From the NCBI GenBank assembly GCA_963799815.1, contig CAWCYG010000001.1:310001-374000 (forward strand): a stretch of DNA of 64,000 bases, written 5' to 3'. Below are positions 1 through 8,586 of the stretch, in pieces (position 1 is the first letter of the stretch; each line of letters starts with the position of its first letter). The position numbers were made by a program, and so were the translations under genes. The notes below the pieces were generated by a model. The model did not search any database. It saw nothing but the letters and a program-made list of their open reading frames with translations, and was not told the DNA's origin. The DNA is from JBDTSW01 sp963799815. Its GTDB lineage: Bacteria; Actinomycetota; Thermoleophilia; Solirubrobacterales; 70-9.

Positions 1-266
1 CGGCGCTCCTCGACTACCACGAGCGCTCGGAGGAACGCCTCGGCGAGCTCGATCGCGACATCCCGGCTTGGGGCCGAAAGCCACCGCGGTCAGCGGAGAG
101 CCGGATGGCGCTTCACCAGCAGACCACGAAGCCGCCCGATCCCTCGCGAATCGATCGCTGGCGCACCGAGCTCGAGCCCGCCGAGATCGAGGCCTTCGAG
201 GCCGAGGCCGGGCCTCTCCTCAAGACCCTCGGCTACGAGCTGACCGGCTCCGCGAAGGCTTCGTGA
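1..266 (+). CDS. Sulfotransferase family protein, C-terminal part (cut by window edge)
   Basis: The frame is open from base 3 to the TGA at 264-266. It gives about 87 residues that match the C-terminus of the ST paralogs further right: LLDYHERSEERL, then a W-R-x-E-L segment, an acidic F-E-A-E-A-G stretch and a final LGYEL. The family moves a sulfuryl group from PAPS to a hydroxyl or amine acceptor; the P-loop lies off the window. The stop overlaps the GTG of the next gene as GTGA, so the two are probably translationally coupled. It is the leftmost visible member of the array and shows that the ST island continues beyond the edge. Confidence 0.85.
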   Translation, partial: ALLDYHERSEERLGELDRDIPAWGRKPPRSAESRMALHQQTTKPPDPSRIDRWRTELEPAEIEAFEAEAGPLLKTLGYELTGSAKAS

Positions 267-1138
267 CGGAATCCACTCCAACCGTCCTCGTGGTGGGGCT
301 GCAGAAGTCCGGCACAAGCCTGCTGCTGCGCCTGCTCTCGGACACGAGGTCGTTTCGAAACCCGGTCCGATTCGAGGGCAAGGAGCTCTGGGGAGACGAT
401 CCGCCCTTCGCACCGAAGGCCTTCCCCGCGGGGACCTTCTATCAACGCGATGGCGGCGAGCGCGGACACGAGCTCGGGGCCGACGAGGCAACGGATGACG
501 TCATCGCGCATCTGCGCGGCACCCTTGACGAGGCGGCCCGCCCCGGCAAGGCGCTCGTACTCAAGAACCCGTACAACACGGTCCGGGTTCCCTGGCTCCG
601 TGCTGCCCTGCCCGAGGCGTCGATCGTCGCAGTCGTCCGCCGCCCCCTCCCCAACGTCTTCTCGCTGATGAAGAAGCATGTGGAGAACCCGCACACGCAC
701 CGCGGCCCGCAGGAGGGCTGGTGGGGTGTAAAGCCGGCAGGCTGGCGCGAGCTGCGAAGCGACGACAGGGTCCTCCAGGCCGCCCGCCAGTGGGAGCGGG
801 TCAACGCGAAGCTGTGGTCCGATCGCGCCCAGATCGACCTCGTCGTCCCCTACCACGAGCTGACCAGGGATCCCGCGAGCTTCGTGGGGCGAATCGGAGA
901 GATGGCGCTGGGTGAACGGCCGAAGGGCAAGAGCATTCCTGCTCTCGAGGCTTTGGACGACGAACACGAGCGCGGCGGCCCGCTCGAGTCCGCCAACCGC
1001 GTGTACGGCCGAACCGGCTCGCTCGATCTCGGGGGCGCCGAGCGCGGCCAGGCGTGGCTCGAGCCGTTCAGCGCAGGGGAGCGAAGCCGGGTGCTCGAGG
1101 TCTGCGGGCCGCTCGCCGGTGAGATGGGGCTCGCCTAA
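263..1138 (+). CDS. Sulfotransferase, divergent branch
   Basis: This 291-residue protein has an N-terminal PAPS-binding P-loop (VGLQKSGTSLL, about residues 10-20) and a 3'-phosphate-binding region with VVRRPLPNVFSL (about 120-131), as expected for a sulfotransferase. I chose GTG 263 because it overlaps the preceding TGA (GTGA) and puts the P-loop near the N-terminus. The open frame runs further upstream, but that part is out-of-frame shadow of the previous ST. It differs clearly from the main array family (no RSGTT, no RWGDKTP), so it probably uses another acceptor. It ends four bases into the convergent asparagine-synthase-like gene. Confidence 0.85.
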   Translation: MTESTPTVLVVGLQKSGTSLLLRLLSDTRSFRNPVRFEGKELWGDDPPFAPKAFPAGTFYQRDGGERGHELGADEATDDVIAHLRGTLDEAARPGKALVLKNPYNTVRVPWLRAALPEASIVAVVRRPLPNVFSLMKKHVENPHTHRGPQEGWWGVKPAGWRELRSDDRVLQAARQWERVNAKLWSDRAQIDLVVPYHELTRDPASFVGRIGEMALGERPKGKSIPALEALDDEHERGGPLESANRVYGRTGSLDLGGAERGQAWLEPFSAGERSRVLEVCGPLAGEMGLA

Positions 1139-2928
1139 GCCGGATTGCGCGCCCGCTCGAGCGCGGCCAGATGGTCCTCGAAGCCGGCGCGCCACGCGAG
1201 GCGCATGAGCACGCGCTCGTCGTGGGCCTTTCCCCCTCCCGCGCCGATCCGATCCCAGATCTCCCGCATGCGCGCTGGCTCGAACGCGGCTTCCCAGGTC
1301 GCCTCGTCGGCGAGCATGGCCTCGAGCTCGGCGACGGGGCCCTCGCGGTCCCACAGGCGCGAGCGGTTGATCTCACCACCCGTCTCACTCTCGAAGATCT
1401 CGACCCCGCTCCACTCCGGGACGAGGCGCTCCACGACCATCGGATGCAGGCGTCCCGCAAGCCGCTCGGCGGGCTCGAGGTCAAAACAGGCGCGCACGAA
1501 TCCCGGCGTCGCGCAGGCTGAAGCGCGGTCGTTTCGCGCCCCTAGGCCGGAGCGATAAGCCAACCGCTGATCGAGGTAATAGAAGTCGAGCAGGCTGGCG
1601 CCCTCAAGGCCACGCGAGCGGCCCTCCTCCAGCGCCTTTCGGGCTTCGTCCCGGAACGCGGCAAAGCCTGCCTCGGTCGCCGCATCGCGCTTCCGGCGGG
1701 CCACCTTCTCGAGCTTCGCGACGAGCCCTTCTAGATCCTTGCGCTGGGCGCGGCGCAGCTTCTTCGGGCCCCCGTAATAGAAGCCGTGGCCCAGCTCGCC
1801 CCCATGCCCCGAGATGATCGGCGGCAGAAACCCGGCCTCGGGCAGCTCGAGGGGACCGCGGATCAACGAGTGCGGGTTCAGCATCCCGTCGTGGACGAGG
1901 TGATAAGCGCCGACCCGCTCGCGCAGGCCGTCCTCCTCGCTGGGGCTCTCGGCAACGCGGACGACGTGCTCCAGACCAGCCGGCCCGCGCGCGAGCAGGC
2001 GACGGACTACGTCTACCTCGCCGGGATCGAGATCGACGGTCTGGAAGGTGCCCTTGATCCCGGCCGCGACCGCCCCGGCAGCCGAGACCCGCGAATCGCG
2101 TCCGCCTGAGAGGTCGATCGCGAGCGAGCCTGACCAGATCTCATCCAGCTCCGCCGCGAGGCTCCGGGCCTGCTCCGCCGCGACGTCAGCCGAGCGCTCA
2201 CGATCCGCGTCGCGCGGCGCGACCAGCTCGAGCGCGGCGGGCGAGCGGGTGGGCGTGACCCGAGCGCCGCCGCGCTCCGCCTCGATCGTGATCGCGGAGG
2301 CCGCCGGCACCTTTCGCGCGCCCCGCAGCGCGGTTCCCTCACCGAGGAACCAGCCCGTTGCGGCGAGCACGGACCAGGCACGCTCGTCGACCTCGGGACG
2401 CGTGCCGGCGAAGACAGGCAGGGCGCCGAGGCGGTTCGACCAAACGCGCACCCCCTCCGACGCGAGCTCGTAAAGGCGCGCGGCGCCCACGAAGTCGCAG
2501 GCGATCGTCATCGCCTCGGTCGCCTCGTCGCGCAGGCCAACGAGAAACGGCGGGTTGAGCTCGGCGAGGAGGTCGGGGTCTGCCCGGAGGCGGCGCGCCA
2601 GCCCAAGCGGCGCGTCCGTGGAGAAGCCCGTACCCAAGACCCTCCCCCACCCGGTGGGAGCGCTCGTATACGCGGCGGCGAGTCCCTCGGCGCTGGCGAA
2701 AAGCGGCCAGCGCAGCCGCTCATCCTCGCGGGTCCAGAGCACCAACCCGGTACGCCGGCCGATGCTGGCTTGCCGCCGAAGCGACTCGGCGTAGAGCGCG
2801 CCGTAGTGGGCGCCGACGCGGTCGAGCGCCCGCTCCGTGGCCACGATCGGCCTCGGGTCGTCGTAGGCCCAGGCAAGCCACGTGTGCTCGATGTAGTTGG
2901 GGACTCGCGCGAGGTCGACGGCGGCCAT
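1135..2928 (-). CDS. Asparagine synthase-like ATP-dependent amide ligase
   Basis: The 597-residue protein carries an ATP pyrophosphatase PP-loop, LSGGRDSR, in its second half, typical of the AsnB/beta-lactam-synthetase superfamily. The family adenylates a carboxylate and forms an amide. The start ATG overlaps the stop of the upstream GT gene (TGATG). The N-terminus is M-A-A-V rather than the processed Cys2 of a class II glutaminase. The first ~230 residues look like a degenerate amidotransferase fold, so ammonia or another amine is the likelier nucleophile. Co-transcription with a GT among ST genes suggests modification of a uronic acid or glycan carboxylate; that is inference. Substrate unknown. 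Confidence 0.75.
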   Translation of the reverse strand: MAAVDLARVPNYIEHTWLAWAYDDPRPIVATERALDRVGAHYGALYAESLRRQASIGRRTGLVLWTREDERLRWPLFASAEGLAAAYTSAPTGWGRVLGTGFSTDAPLGLARRLRADPDLLAELNPPFLVGLRDEATEAMTIACDFVGAARLYELASEGVRVWSNRLGALPVFAGTRPEVDERAWSVLAATGWFLGEGTALRGARKVPAASAITIEAERGGARVTPTRSPAALELVAPRDADRERSADVAAEQARSLAAELDEIWSGSLAIDLSGGRDSRVSAAGAVAAGIKGTFQTVDLDPGEVDVVRRLLARGPAGLEHVVRVAESPSEEDGLRERVGAYHLVHDGMLNPHSLIRGPLELPEAGFLPPIISGHGGELGHGFYYGGPKKLRRAQRKDLEGLVAKLEKVARRKRDAATEAGFAAFRDEARKALEEGRSRGLEGASLLDFYYLDQRLAYRSGLGARNDRASACATPGFVRACFDLEPAERLAGRLHPMVVERLVPEWSGVEIFESETGGEINRSRLWDREGPVAELEAMLADEATWEAAFEPARMREIWDRIGAGGGKAHDERVLMRLAWRAGFEDHLAALERARNPA

Positions 2929-3869
2929 CACGCCTGCGTCCGCGAGCGCCGAAGGCGGCGCTGCTGCACCCGCCTGAACGAATCGTCCTGGCGGGGCTCC
3001 AGCGGCAGGCGCTCGTCGAGCCAGTGATAGCGCTCCGCCTCGCGATCGAGTGGCGGCTCGAGCTCGCTCAAGAACCCCGCCACGTGTGCCCACCTGTGCA
3101 GGTGGGCGTGGACGAGCTCGCCGAGCTCGAGCCGCGTCGCCTGAGGCGAGAGGCGGGCCCGCTGCGGCAGCGGGTAGTTGTAGGGATCGGGCAGCTCCCA
3201 GACCCGCTCGTGGCGATCGGCCAGCGCAGCCGCCAAGCTCATCTGATCCATCAGCTCCGGTTTCGAGTGCACGCAGCCGGCTGCTAGGAGGGCCTCGAGC
3301 GCCGAGCGCCACGCGCCGAAGACGCCAGCCGAGCGTCGCGCCGCCACCAGGCCCGCGTTCCAATACGCGCGCACCCTGACACGGTCGACCGCCGTCGTCA
3401 CGAAGGGCTCCGAGCGAACGCCGGCCGTCCGGTACATCCGTTGCCACCACTCCTCGGCCTCGTCTCCAGCGCCCCTGGAGGCCGCCCTGGCCACGCCGAC
3501 CGGCTTCGCGGCAGCCTGCCACTCTCCGCGCGCTAGCTCTGCGGGCTCGCCCAAAAAGACGCAGTCGCTGTCGGTGAACACGAGGATCTCCTCGCTGAGC
3601 TCGCGCTCGGCCCAGGCGGCCGCGTAGACCTTGTTCCAGGTGGGATGGGCGGCATGCTCGGCGTTCAGCGGTTCAGCCACGACGCTGGCGCCCAGGTCGC
3701 TAAGCGCCCGGACCGTGGCGTCGTTGGGTCCCTGCCCGGGCCGCGGCGCGAACGCGACGACGGGCGAGCCGGCCAGCGCCCCACCGTAGCGGCGCAGGGA
3801 CTCGACGCAGAGAATCGACTGCGACTCGAGCGGGCCGTGCTCCACGCACATCAGGAAGGCGATCGACAT
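2928..3869 (-). CDS. Glycosyltransferase, GT-A nucleotide-sugar type
   Basis: This 313-residue protein begins MSIAFLMCVEHG and has a DxD-like metal/nucleotide-sugar site, FTDSDCVFLGEP, near residue 103, followed by a conserved Y-W-N-A-G segment. The same domain, about 300 residues, is the C-terminal half of the ST-GT fusion at 9520-11409, so the two are paralogs. I chose ATG 3869, 16 codons inside the longest open frame, because homology starts there and upstream codons overlap the purC promoter. It is the first gene of a two-gene minus-strand unit with the asparagine-synthase-like gene. Acceptor and donor sugar cannot be read from the sequence. Confidence 0.75.
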   Translation of the reverse strand: MSIAFLMCVEHGPLESQSILCVESLRRYGGALAGSPVVAFAPRPGQGPNDATVRALSDLGASVVAEPLNAEHAAHPTWNKVYAAAWAERELSEEILVFTDSDCVFLGEPAELARGEWQAAAKPVGVARAASRGAGDEAEEWWQRMYRTAGVRSEPFVTTAVDRVRVRAYWNAGLVAARRSAGVFGAWRSALEALLAAGCVHSKPELMDQMSLAAALADRHERVWELPDPYNYPLPQRARLSPQATRLELGELVHAHLHRWAHVAGFLSELEPPLDREAERYHWLDERLPLEPRQDDSFRRVQQRRLRRSRTQA

Positions 3870-3905
3870 GGAGGCGCCGAGCATAGTCCCGCCCTCGAGC
3901 TTCAA

Positions 3906-3918
3906 TAGAGTCGGCATC
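3906..3918 (+). promoter_or_regulatory. Probable leaderless promoter of purC
   Basis: A TANNNT-type -10 box, TAGAGT (3906-3911), is followed by 7 bases and then the GTG at 3919. In Actinobacteria this spacing usually gives an mRNA that starts at the start codon. No Shine-Dalgarno sequence is seen and no convincing -35 box. Confidence 0.5.
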
Positions 3919-4773
3919 GTGACCGAGGCCCTCTCAGATCTGCATCTGCACTCCTCCGGGAAGGTCCGCGAGATGTACGAGCTCGAGGACGACCTGGTGA
4001 TGGTCGCCTCGGATCGGATCTCGGCCTACGACGTGGTTCTGCCAACGCCGATCCCCGACAAGGGCAAGGTGCTGACGCAGATGTCCGTGTTCTGGTTCGA
4101 AACGACGCAGGACATCGTCCCCAACCACTACGTCTCCGAGGACGTACCGCCCGAGGCGGCAGGGCGGGGGCTGCGTGTAAGAAAGCTTGAGATGTACCCC
4201 GTGGAGTGCGTCGTCCGCGGTTACATCACGGGATCCGGCTGGCGCGAGTACCGCGAGTCGGGCTCCGTCTGCGGGATCGAGTTGCCTCAGGGGCTCGAGG
4301 AATCTCAGAAGCTGCCCGAGCCGATCTTCACGCCCGCGACCAAGGCCGAGATCGGCGATCACGACGAGAACGTTTCCTTCGAGCGGGCGGCCGAGATCGT
4401 GGGCGACAGCGACCTGATGGAGGAGCTGCGCCGGGTCTCAATCGAGCTCTACCGCCATGCCGCGGATCACGCGGCCGAGCGCGGAATCATCATCGCCGAC
4501 ACCAAGTTCGAGCTCGGCTCGAGCCCGGGCGCCGAGATCGTCCTCGGCGACGAGGTCCTGACCCCCGACTCCTCGCGCTTCTGGCCGGCAGACGACTACG
4601 AGCCCGGCCGCGGCCAGGACTCCTTCGACAAGCAATACGTGCGGGACTGGCTCGACGAGTCAGGCTGGGATCACACCCCGCCGGGCCCCGATCTCCCCGA
4701 CGACGTCGTCCAGAGGACGCGCGCCAAGTACGTAGAGGCCTACGAGCGCATCACGGGGCGCGAGCTGAGCTGA
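3919..4773 (+). CDS. purC: Phosphoribosylaminoimidazole-succinocarboxamide synthase
   Basis: PurC (SAICAR synthetase) joins CAIR and aspartate with ATP in the eighth step of IMP synthesis in the cytoplasm. The 284-residue product shows the family signatures SGKVREMY (N-terminal ATP-binding hairpin), ASDRISAYD and ECVVRGYITGSGWREY. I chose GTG 3919 from the -10 box spacing and family length; no in-frame ATG follows nearby. It opens a plus-strand run that leads, via one ST gene, to purS and purQ. The divergent GT gene starts 50 bases upstream, so the two promoters share a short intergenic region. Confidence 0.95.
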   Translation: MTEALSDLHLHSSGKVREMYELEDDLVMVASDRISAYDVVLPTPIPDKGKVLTQMSVFWFETTQDIVPNHYVSEDVPPEAAGRGLRVRKLEMYPVECVVRGYITGSGWREYRESGSVCGIELPQGLEESQKLPEPIFTPATKAEIGDHDENVSFERAAEIVGDSDLMEELRRVSIELYRHAADHAAERGIIIADTKFELGSSPGAEIVLGDEVLTPDSSRFWPADDYEPGRGQDSFDKQYVRDWLDESGWDHTPPGPDLPDDVVQRTRAKYVEAYERITGRELS

Positions 4774-4790
4774 GCGCCTGCACCGACGCC

Positions 4791-4802
4791 TAAGCTGGCC
4801 GC
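4791..4802 (+). promoter_or_regulatory. Probable leaderless promoter of sulfotransferase 4803
   Basis: TAAGCT (4791-4796) is followed by 6 bases and GTG 4803, again the TANNNT-start spacing, in the 29-base gap after purC. There is no Shine-Dalgarno sequence. Confidence 0.4.
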
Positions 4803-5738
4803 GTGCACCTCTTCATCCAGGGCATGCGCCGCTCGGGGACGACGATCCTCTACGACGCCCTGCTCGAGGATCGGGAGCTGCGCTGCTTCTACGAGCCGCT
4901 GCGCGAGCAGAAGGCCTCGGTCGGCGGGGGCAGCGGGGCTCGCGACGAGGACTCGTTCGGTGAGACTGGCGCCCTGCGCGAGCGGTTTCGCCGCGAGCGC
5001 TACCCCCAGCTCGAGATCGACGAGTTCAACTGGGGCGGCCCGCGCAAGCCGCCGCTCGAGGTCGACCCGGGGCTGCCCGAGCACGCTACGGAGTGGCTCG
5101 CGTACCTGCTCTCGCTCGCCCCCCAGGTGGCGATCAAGGAGACGCGCTTTTACTCCAAGGTGCCGGAGCTGGCGCGGCTCGATCCCGGCGCGGCGCTCGT
5201 GCACGTCGTGCGCGACCCTCGTGCGGTGGCGGCGTCGATCGTGCTTGGCCGCGGACGCCGGCACGAGGAGATGCTCTCGAACCCCGACCTGTTCTTCGAT
5301 GACCGCTCCGACCGCAAGCTGTGGTCCTCGCGAGCGATATCGCGGCGCCTGATCCGCAAGGGGCTGGCGGAGGGAGCCAGCCGTAGGGCCCTGCGCGACC
5401 CCTCCAACGTCCTTCGAGTCCTGCTGGTCTGGAAGCTCACGTTCGAGCGCACCTGGCGGACGGGGCGGGAGCTCTTCGGCAGCCGCTACCTGCTCGTTCG
5501 CAATGAGGATCTGCGTGGTGATCCCGCCGGCGCGCTTGCCTCGATCTACGCGCTGCTCGGGCGCGAGGTCCCCGACGACGTCAGGGCGTGGGCGGCCGCC
5601 AACGTCCGAGCTCCTGAGCCCGTCTACGCGAGCGAGGACGCGCGCTGGGCACGGGAGCTCGAGCACGCCGGCATCGGCGCCGGCGTCCTGGCCGACGCCG
5701 GTTATTCCGCGACCCTCGCCAGTAGATTGGAAGCGTGA
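4803..5738 (+). CDS. Sulfotransferase, inserted between purC and purS
   Basis: The 311-residue protein has the PAPS P-loop near the start (FIQGMRRSGTTILY, residues 4-17) and a 3'-phosphate-binding segment, VVRDPRAVAASIV, near residue 140. Both are hallmarks of sulfotransferases. It is not close to the tandem array family. The gene sits exactly between two purine genes. Its last four bases (GTGA) overlap the purS start, and the likely purS -10 box lies inside its final codons, so it is knitted into the purine unit. Acceptor unknown. Confidence 0.85.
   Translation: MHLFIQGMRRSGTTILYDALLEDRELRCFYEPLREQKASVGGGSGARDEDSFGETGALRERFRRERYPQLEIDEFNWGGPRKPPLEVDPGLPEHATEWLAYLLSLAPQVAIKETRFYSKVPELARLDPGAALVHVVRDPRAVAASIVLGRGRRHEEMLSNPDLFFDDRSDRKLWSSRAISRRLIRKGLAEGASRRALRDPSNVLRVLLVWKLTFERTWRTGRELFGSRYLLVRNEDLRGDPAGALASIYALLGREVPDDVRAWAAANVRAPEPVYASEDARWARELEHAGIGAGVLADAGYSATLASRLEA
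5723..5734 (+). promoter_or_regulatory. Probable leaderless promoter of purS inside the preceding ST gene
   Basis: TAGATT (5723-5728) is followed by 6 bases (GGAAGC) and GTG 5735. The box lies within the last codons of the ST gene, so purS may be read both by coupling and from its own start site. Confidence 0.45.
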
Positions 5739-5962
5739 AGGCCAGGGTCCTCATCCGCCCGAAGGAGGGCATTCTCGACCCCCAGGGCAAGGCCGTCGAG
5801 CGGGCATTGCCGGCCCTCGGCTTCTCCGGTATTTCGGGGGTCCGGGTCGGCCGCATGGTGGAGCTCGAGGTTGACGATCCGGCCGAGCTTCCCTCGCTCT
5901 GCGAGAAGCTCCTTGCCAATCCGCTGATCGAGGACTACGAGATCGTCGAGGACGGGAGCTAG
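5735..5962 (+). CDS. purS: Phosphoribosylformylglycinamidine synthase subunit PurS
   Basis: This 75-residue protein (start KARVLIRPKEGILDPQG, end YEIVEDGS) is the small bridging subunit of the three-part FGAM synthase, in which PurQ makes ammonia and PurL uses it. Length and sequence fit the family. It starts at GTG, overlapping the upstream ST stop by four bases, and is followed six bases later by purQ. Its catalytic partner purL lies about 20 kb away, beyond the ST island. Confidence 0.95.
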   Translation: MKARVLIRPKEGILDPQGKAVERALPALGFSGISGVRVGRMVELEVDDPAELPSLCEKLLANPLIEDYEIVEDGS

Positions 5963-5968
5963 AAACCG

Positions 5969-6637
5969 ATGGTTTTCGGCGTCCTGCAATTCCCGGGCTC
6001 GTGCGACGAGCGCGACGCCCTCGGCGCTTGTGAGCGGGCCGGCGAGGCGCGGATGCTGTGGCACGAGGACACGGACCTCTCCGGCATCGATGCGGTCGTG
6101 GTCCCGGGGGGGTTCTCCTACGGCGACTATCTGCGCGCGGGGGCCATCGCCCGCTTCTCGCCGATGATGGCGGCCGTCGCCAGGTTCGCGGCAGGCGGTG
6201 GCCATGTCCTCGGCATTTGCAACGGCTTCCAGGTGCTCTGCGAGGCAGGGCTTCTGCCCGGGGCGCTGCTCCCGAACGAAGGGCTGCGATTCACCTGCAG
6301 GCAGGTGGATCTTGTCGTCGAGAACGCGGATACCCCCTTCACCCGCGAGTGCTCGGTTGGGGAGCGTCTCTCGGTCCCGGTCAAGCACATGACCGGCCGC
6401 TATTTCGCCCCTCCCGAGCTGCTCGACGAGCTCGAGTCCAGCGGGCAGATCGTGCTCCGCTACGCGCCCGGCCAGAACCCCAATGGCTCCGAGCGCGAGA
6501 TCGCCGGGGTGATCAACCAGGCGGGCAACGTGCTCGGCCTGATGCCGCATCCCGAGCACGCCGTCGATCCACTGACGGGGTCGGCCGACGGCTTGCGCCT
6601 CTTCACCTCGCTGGCAAGACAGCCTGCGACGGCCTAG
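5969..6637 (+). CDS. purQ: Phosphoribosylformylglycinamidine synthase subunit PurQ
   Basis: PurQ is the class I glutaminase of FGAM synthase. The 222-residue sequence shows the start FGVLQFPGSCDE, the oxyanion-hole segment PGGFSYGDYLRAG, the nucleophile elbow GICNGFQVL (catalytic Cys) and a C-terminal PHPEHAV (catalytic His and Glu). It follows purS directly. The next gene, ten bases downstream, is an ST rather than purL, which is the usual neighbour. Function is clear. Confidence 0.96.
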   Translation: MVFGVLQFPGSCDERDALGACERAGEARMLWHEDTDLSGIDAVVVPGGFSYGDYLRAGAIARFSPMMAAVARFAAGGGHVLGICNGFQVLCEAGLLPGALLPNEGLRFTCRQVDLVVENADTPFTRECSVGERLSVPVKHMTGRYFAPPELLDELESSGQIVLRYAPGQNPNGSEREIAGVINQAGNVLGLMPHPEHAVDPLTGSADGLRLFTSLARQPATA

Positions 6638-6647
6638 CTGCAGGCCC

Positions 6648-7436
6648 ATGGCCAGGATTCGCCCCGGCACCCACGCGCCCGAGTATCCGGCGATCCCGGA
6701 CGGACAGCGGACGGGCCCGCCAGATCTGGTTGGTGTGGGCGCGCAGCGCGCCGGCACCACCTGGTGGTGGCGCGGCGCGATCCGCTCGCATCCGAGCTTC
6801 GTGCGCGAGGTGAAGCCCGGCAAGGAGCTTCACTTCTTCGACCGCTTCTGGGACGGTCGCCAGATCCCAGGTGACCTCGCGGATGAGTACGCCCGGCACT
6901 TCCCGCGGCCCGAGGGCGCCATCACGGGGGAGTGGACGCCCCGCTACATGCACGACTTCTGGGCGCTGCCACTGCTCCACCGCTGTGCGCCGGGGGCGAA
7001 GCTCCTGGTGATGCTCCGGGATCCGCTCGATCGCTTCCGCTCGGGTATGAGCAGGGAGCGCAAGGCCGCCGAGCGACAGGACGAGGCCGTGGACATCAGC
7101 GTCGTCGGCGACGGCGTCTACCGGAGTCTGTACGCGAAGCAGCTCGAGCGGCTGTTCGAGCTCTTCGGCCGCGAGCGCGTGCTCGTGCTCCAGTACGAGC
7201 GGTGCGCCGCCGATCCGGTCACAGAGATGCAGCGCACGCACCGCTTTCTCGAGCTCGATCCGCTCACGGAGATGCCAGCGGACCTGGATCGGCAGGTTGG
7301 AGAGGCGCGTCGCAAGCTCGCGCTGGAGCCCGACCTCTTGGGGGAGCTGCGAAGCCGCTTCGCGGAGGACGCCCGGCGCACCGCTGAGCTGTGCCGGGAT
7401 GTTGATCTCTCGCTCTGGCCGAGCGTCGCCGGTTGA
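6648..7436 (+). CDS. Sulfotransferase, Sulfotransfer_1-like (VGAQRAGTT type)
   Basis: The 262-residue protein has a PAPS P-loop GVGAQRAGTTWWW (about residues 29-41), a K-E-L-H-F-F-D segment, an acceptor-side GEWTPRYM motif and a 3'-phosphate-binding VMLRDPLDRFRSG. This pattern is that of carbohydrate sulfotransferases related to heparan sulfate enzymes. Its closest relative in the window is the minus-strand gene at 19600-20433, which shares the same blocks and so forms a second ST subfamily. It lies 10 bases after purQ and is probably co-transcribed with it. Confidence 0.87.
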   Translation: MARIRPGTHAPEYPAIPDGQRTGPPDLVGVGAQRAGTTWWWRGAIRSHPSFVREVKPGKELHFFDRFWDGRQIPGDLADEYARHFPRPEGAITGEWTPRYMHDFWALPLLHRCAPGAKLLVMLRDPLDRFRSGMSRERKAAERQDEAVDISVVGDGVYRSLYAKQLERLFELFGRERVLVLQYERCAADPVTEMQRTHRFLELDPLTEMPADLDRQVGEARRKLALEPDLLGELRSRFAEDARRTAELCRDVDLSLWPSVAG

Positions 7437-7451
7437 GCGCGTAGCCCTACC

Positions 7452-7467
7452 TACACTTGGCCGCTAG
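7452..7467 (+). promoter_or_regulatory. Possible promoter of the GT/ST operon
   Basis: TACACT (7452-7457) lies 10 bases before ATG 7468 in a 31-base gap. It could start the long coupled unit running from here to the ST genes. The spacing is slightly long for a strictly leaderless mRNA. Confidence 0.35.
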
Positions 7468-8586
7468 ATGAAGCTGGTCATGGCCATGAAGGTCCGTGAC
7501 GAAGTGGACGTCATCGACCTCAACCTGCGCTACCACGCCGGGCAGGGAATCGACGAGTTCATCGTCACCGACAACGGCTCTACGGACGGCACGCTCGAGG
7601 TTCTCGAGCGCTGGCGCGACGACGGTCGCCTCCGCCTGATCTCCGAGCCCGCGGCCGAGGATTTCAAGGAGAAGGGCCACTGGTGGGTGACCCGCATGGG
7701 CCGGATGGGTGCCGAGCTCGGCGCCGACTGGGTCCTTCACGCCGACGCCGACGAGTTCTGGTGGCCCGCCGGTGAGGATCTGAAGGCGGCCTTCGCGCGG
7801 GTACCCGGCGAGTACGGCGTCGTCGTTGCACCGCGCACCGAGTTCGTCGCCCGCCCGGACGACGCCGGCCCGTTCTGGGAGCGGCTCACCGTTCGCGAGG
7901 CACGCTCGAGTCTGCGCCCGAAGCTCGCACATCGCCCCGAGCCGGACCTGATGCTCCGCCGGGGCGCTCACGACATCGATGTCGAGGACGGCGAGATCGC
8001 GCGTGCCGGAAGGCCGGTCCTGCGAGGCATTCGCGAACGCGAGACCGTCGACGACGGACGTCTCGTCTTTGCCCCCGTCTTTCCCGCTCGCGTCCTGCAC
8101 CTGCCGCTGCGTTCCTTCGAGCACTACCGCCGCCGCGTCGAGATCATGCTTCGCGGCGGCTTCGACGACCAGGCGCGGGAGCGCCTGCGTGAGGCCTATG
8201 AGACCGACAGGCTGGACGAGCTCTACGCGGAGCAGGCGGTCGACGACGAGCAGGCGGCACGCGGTGTCGAAGAGGGGGCGCTTGTCATCGACGAGCGCCT
8301 CGCGCGAGTCCTCCCCCAATACGCGGATGGCGACGGACCGGGGGCTGTGGCGGCCATCGCCGACGAAGACGTGGAGGCCGAGCGAGCCGACGTCGCCTTC
8401 GAGGGCATGCGGGCCCTGACCCGAGCCCAGCAGGGCCTCATCCGCCAGCGCGACAAGCTGCGCCGTCGGGCAAACCGCAAGGACGACCAACTCAAGCGGT
8501 CCCAGCGCGAGAGCACCGACCGTAGTGGCCAGACGCTGCGGCGTGTGACTGGCGCCCTGCGGCGGGCGCGCAGGGACAGCTCGTGA
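7468..8586 (+). CDS. Glycosyltransferase family 2-like protein
   Basis: The 372-residue protein starts with the GT-A pattern KLVMAMKVRDEVD, then has IVTDNGSTDGT (nucleotide binding, about residues 28-38) and HADADEFWW (DxD metal site, about 91-99), as in the GT2/GT92-like families. The last ~60 residues are basic and probably helical. The C-terminal stop overlaps the next ST start (GTGA), so GT and ST are made together. Its role is probably to add a sugar that a neighbouring ST then sulfates; that is inference from context. Confidence 0.8.
   Translation: MKLVMAMKVRDEVDVIDLNLRYHAGQGIDEFIVTDNGSTDGTLEVLERWRDDGRLRLISEPAAEDFKEKGHWWVTRMGRMGAELGADWVLHADADEFWWPAGEDLKAAFARVPGEYGVVVAPRTEFVARPDDAGPFWERLTVREARSSLRPKLAHRPEPDLMLRRGAHDIDVEDGEIARAGRPVLRGIRERETVDDGRLVFAPVFPARVLHLPLRSFEHYRRRVEIMLRGGFDDQARERLREAYETDRLDELYAEQAVDDEQAARGVEEGALVIDERLARVLPQYADGDGPGAVAAIADEDVEAERADVAFEGMRALTRAQQGLIRQRDKLRRRANRKDDQLKRSQRESTDRSGQTLRRVTGALRRARRDSS

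Noticed and set aside
233..1354. Long minus-strand open frame of 373 codons over two ST genes
   Set aside because: It is antisense to clear ST coding sequence, Arg/Ala/Gly-rich with no domain signature, and a known effect of high GC content.
1135..3522. A single 795-codon minus-strand gene
   Set aside because: The extra N-terminal part is an out-of-frame reading of the GT gene. The TGATG junction and the GT motifs show two genes, with the ligase starting at 2928.
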